DNA of 7,248 nucleotides from contig DFBO01000185.1 in assembly GCA_002366675.1 (NCBI GenBank), forward strand, positions 1 through 7,248, written 5' to 3'. Of the stretch, positions 6,549 to 7,248 are shown piece by piece. A program made the position numbers and the translations under genes. Position 1 is the first letter of the stretch. Each line of letters opens with the position of its first letter. The notes beneath the pieces were generated by a model. That model had not been told where the DNA came from. It was given only the letters and a program-made list of their open reading frames with translations, and did not search any database. The stretch is from Flavobacteriaceae bacterium UBA3078 (GTDB lineage Bacteria > Bacteroidota > Bacteroidia > Flavobacteriales > Flavobacteriaceae).

Positions 6549-7248
6549 ATGAACGCAACCCTCATTTTAATAATTATAGCATCCTACTTTGGAGTATTAA
6601 TGTTAATTTCTCACTTTACTTCTAAAAACAGTAGCGAAAATTCATTCTATACTGGAGATAGAAAATCACCTTGGCAAGTTGTAGCGTTTGGAATGATTGG
6701 AGCAGTTATGTCTGGTGTTACATTTGTATCTATTCCTGGTATGGTAGGAACAAATTACCTTTACTACCTACAGTTTGTTTTTGGTAATGTAGTGGGATAT
6801 ATATTTATAACCTATGTGCTGATTCCTATTTATTATGATTTAAAATTAGTTTCAATTTATACATACCTAGAAACACGATTTGGAATTAAAACCTATAAAA
6901 CCGGATCACTATTCTTTCTAATATCACAATCCTTTGGTGCAGCACTAAGATTATTACTCGCAGTAAAAATTTTACAATATGCGGTTTTTGATGCATTTAA
7001 TATACCTTTTTACATAACTGTACTTATTATTTTAATCCTAATTTGGTTGTACACTAATAAATCAGGTATAAAAACAATCGTTTGGACAGATACACTTCAA
7101 ACACTATTTTTATTGATGGCTGCAATTGTATCTATTTATATTATAAAAGACTCCTTAAATTTAAGTATTTCAGAAACAATCTCATCGGTTACTAAACACG
7201 AATATTTTAAGGTTTTTGATTGGAATTTTAACTCTGGAAGTAACTTTT
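6549..7248 (+). CDS. Sodium:solute symporter (SSS family), 3' end cut by the window
   Basis: The first 233 residues of an inner-membrane transporter of the sodium/solute symporter family (usually about 500-600 residues), which couples Na+ entry to uptake of sugars and other small solutes. ATG 6549 follows a short A-rich leader. Hydrophobic segments are visible at about 3-21, 43-64, 71-95, 118-140, 153-168 and 177-199. Family motifs: GMIGAVMSGVTFVSIPGMVG (48-67, the broken first core helix near the Na+ site), YTYLETRFG (104-112) and GIKTIVWTDTLQTLF (173-187). It lies downstream of susCD on the same strand, beyond a hairpin and its own promoter. The likely role is inner-membrane import of the monosaccharide or disaccharide released in the periplasm. 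An SSS protein has been reported, as I recall, as the N-acetylmuramic acid transporter in Tannerella, so GlcNAc or MurNAc is a reasonable substrate guess. The family alone does not determine it. Confidence 0.9.
   Translation, partial: MNATLILIIIASYFGVLMLISHFTSKNSSENSFYTGDRKSPWQVVAFGMIGAVMSGVTFVSIPGMVGTNYLYYLQFVFGNVVGYIFITYVLIPIYYDLKLVSIYTYLETRFGIKTYKTGSLFFLISQSFGAALRLLLAVKILQYAVFDAFNIPFYITVLIILILIWLYTNKSGIKTIVWTDTLQTLFLLMAAIVSIYIIKDSLNLSISETISSVTKHEYFKVFDWNFNSGSNF

Overview
The window looks like a chromosomal segment from a marine or environmental member of the Bacteroidota, most likely Flavobacteriia. The DNA is AT-rich. The start codons lack Shine-Dalgarno sequences. Several promoters carry the Bacteroidota -7 element TAnnTTTG. 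A SusC/SusD outer-membrane nutrient uptake pair sits at the centre. No tRNA, rRNA, CRISPR array, insertion sequence or phage gene is visible.

Layout: (1) 1-881, minus strand: the N-terminal 293 residues of a glucosamine-6-phosphate deaminase-like protein (NagB family), cut by the left window edge and probably the long Bacteroidota form. (2) 882-1135: a 254-bp divergent regulatory region with a promoter for each side, overlapping GCAT-N4-ATGC palindromes and an inverted repeat. (3) 1136-1885, plus: a complete DeoR/GlpR-family regulator. (4) 1886-2019: a regulatory region that repeats the GC..TTTTATGCGC motif of the first one and carries the susC promoter. (5) 2020-5013, plus: SusC-like TonB-dependent transporter. 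(6) 5039-6385, plus: SusD-like lipoprotein, 25 bp downstream. (7) 6386-6548: a strong hairpin, then a separate promoter. (8) 6549-7248, plus: the first 233 residues of a sodium:solute symporter, cut by the right edge.

Inferred system: SusCD captures and imports an oligosaccharide across the outer membrane, the symporter brings the released sugar across the inner membrane, and the NagB-like enzyme feeds the amino-sugar phosphate into fructose-6-phosphate. The DeoR protein would sense a phosphorylated sugar and control both directions through the shared motif. Amino-sugar use (GlcNAc/chitin or peptidoglycan sugars) is the best guess, resting on the nagB neighbour and DeoR. No glycoside hydrolase, kinase or deacetylase lies inside the window to fix the substrate. 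The most notable signals are the motif shared by the two regulatory regions and the non-canonical active-site residues of the NagB domain.
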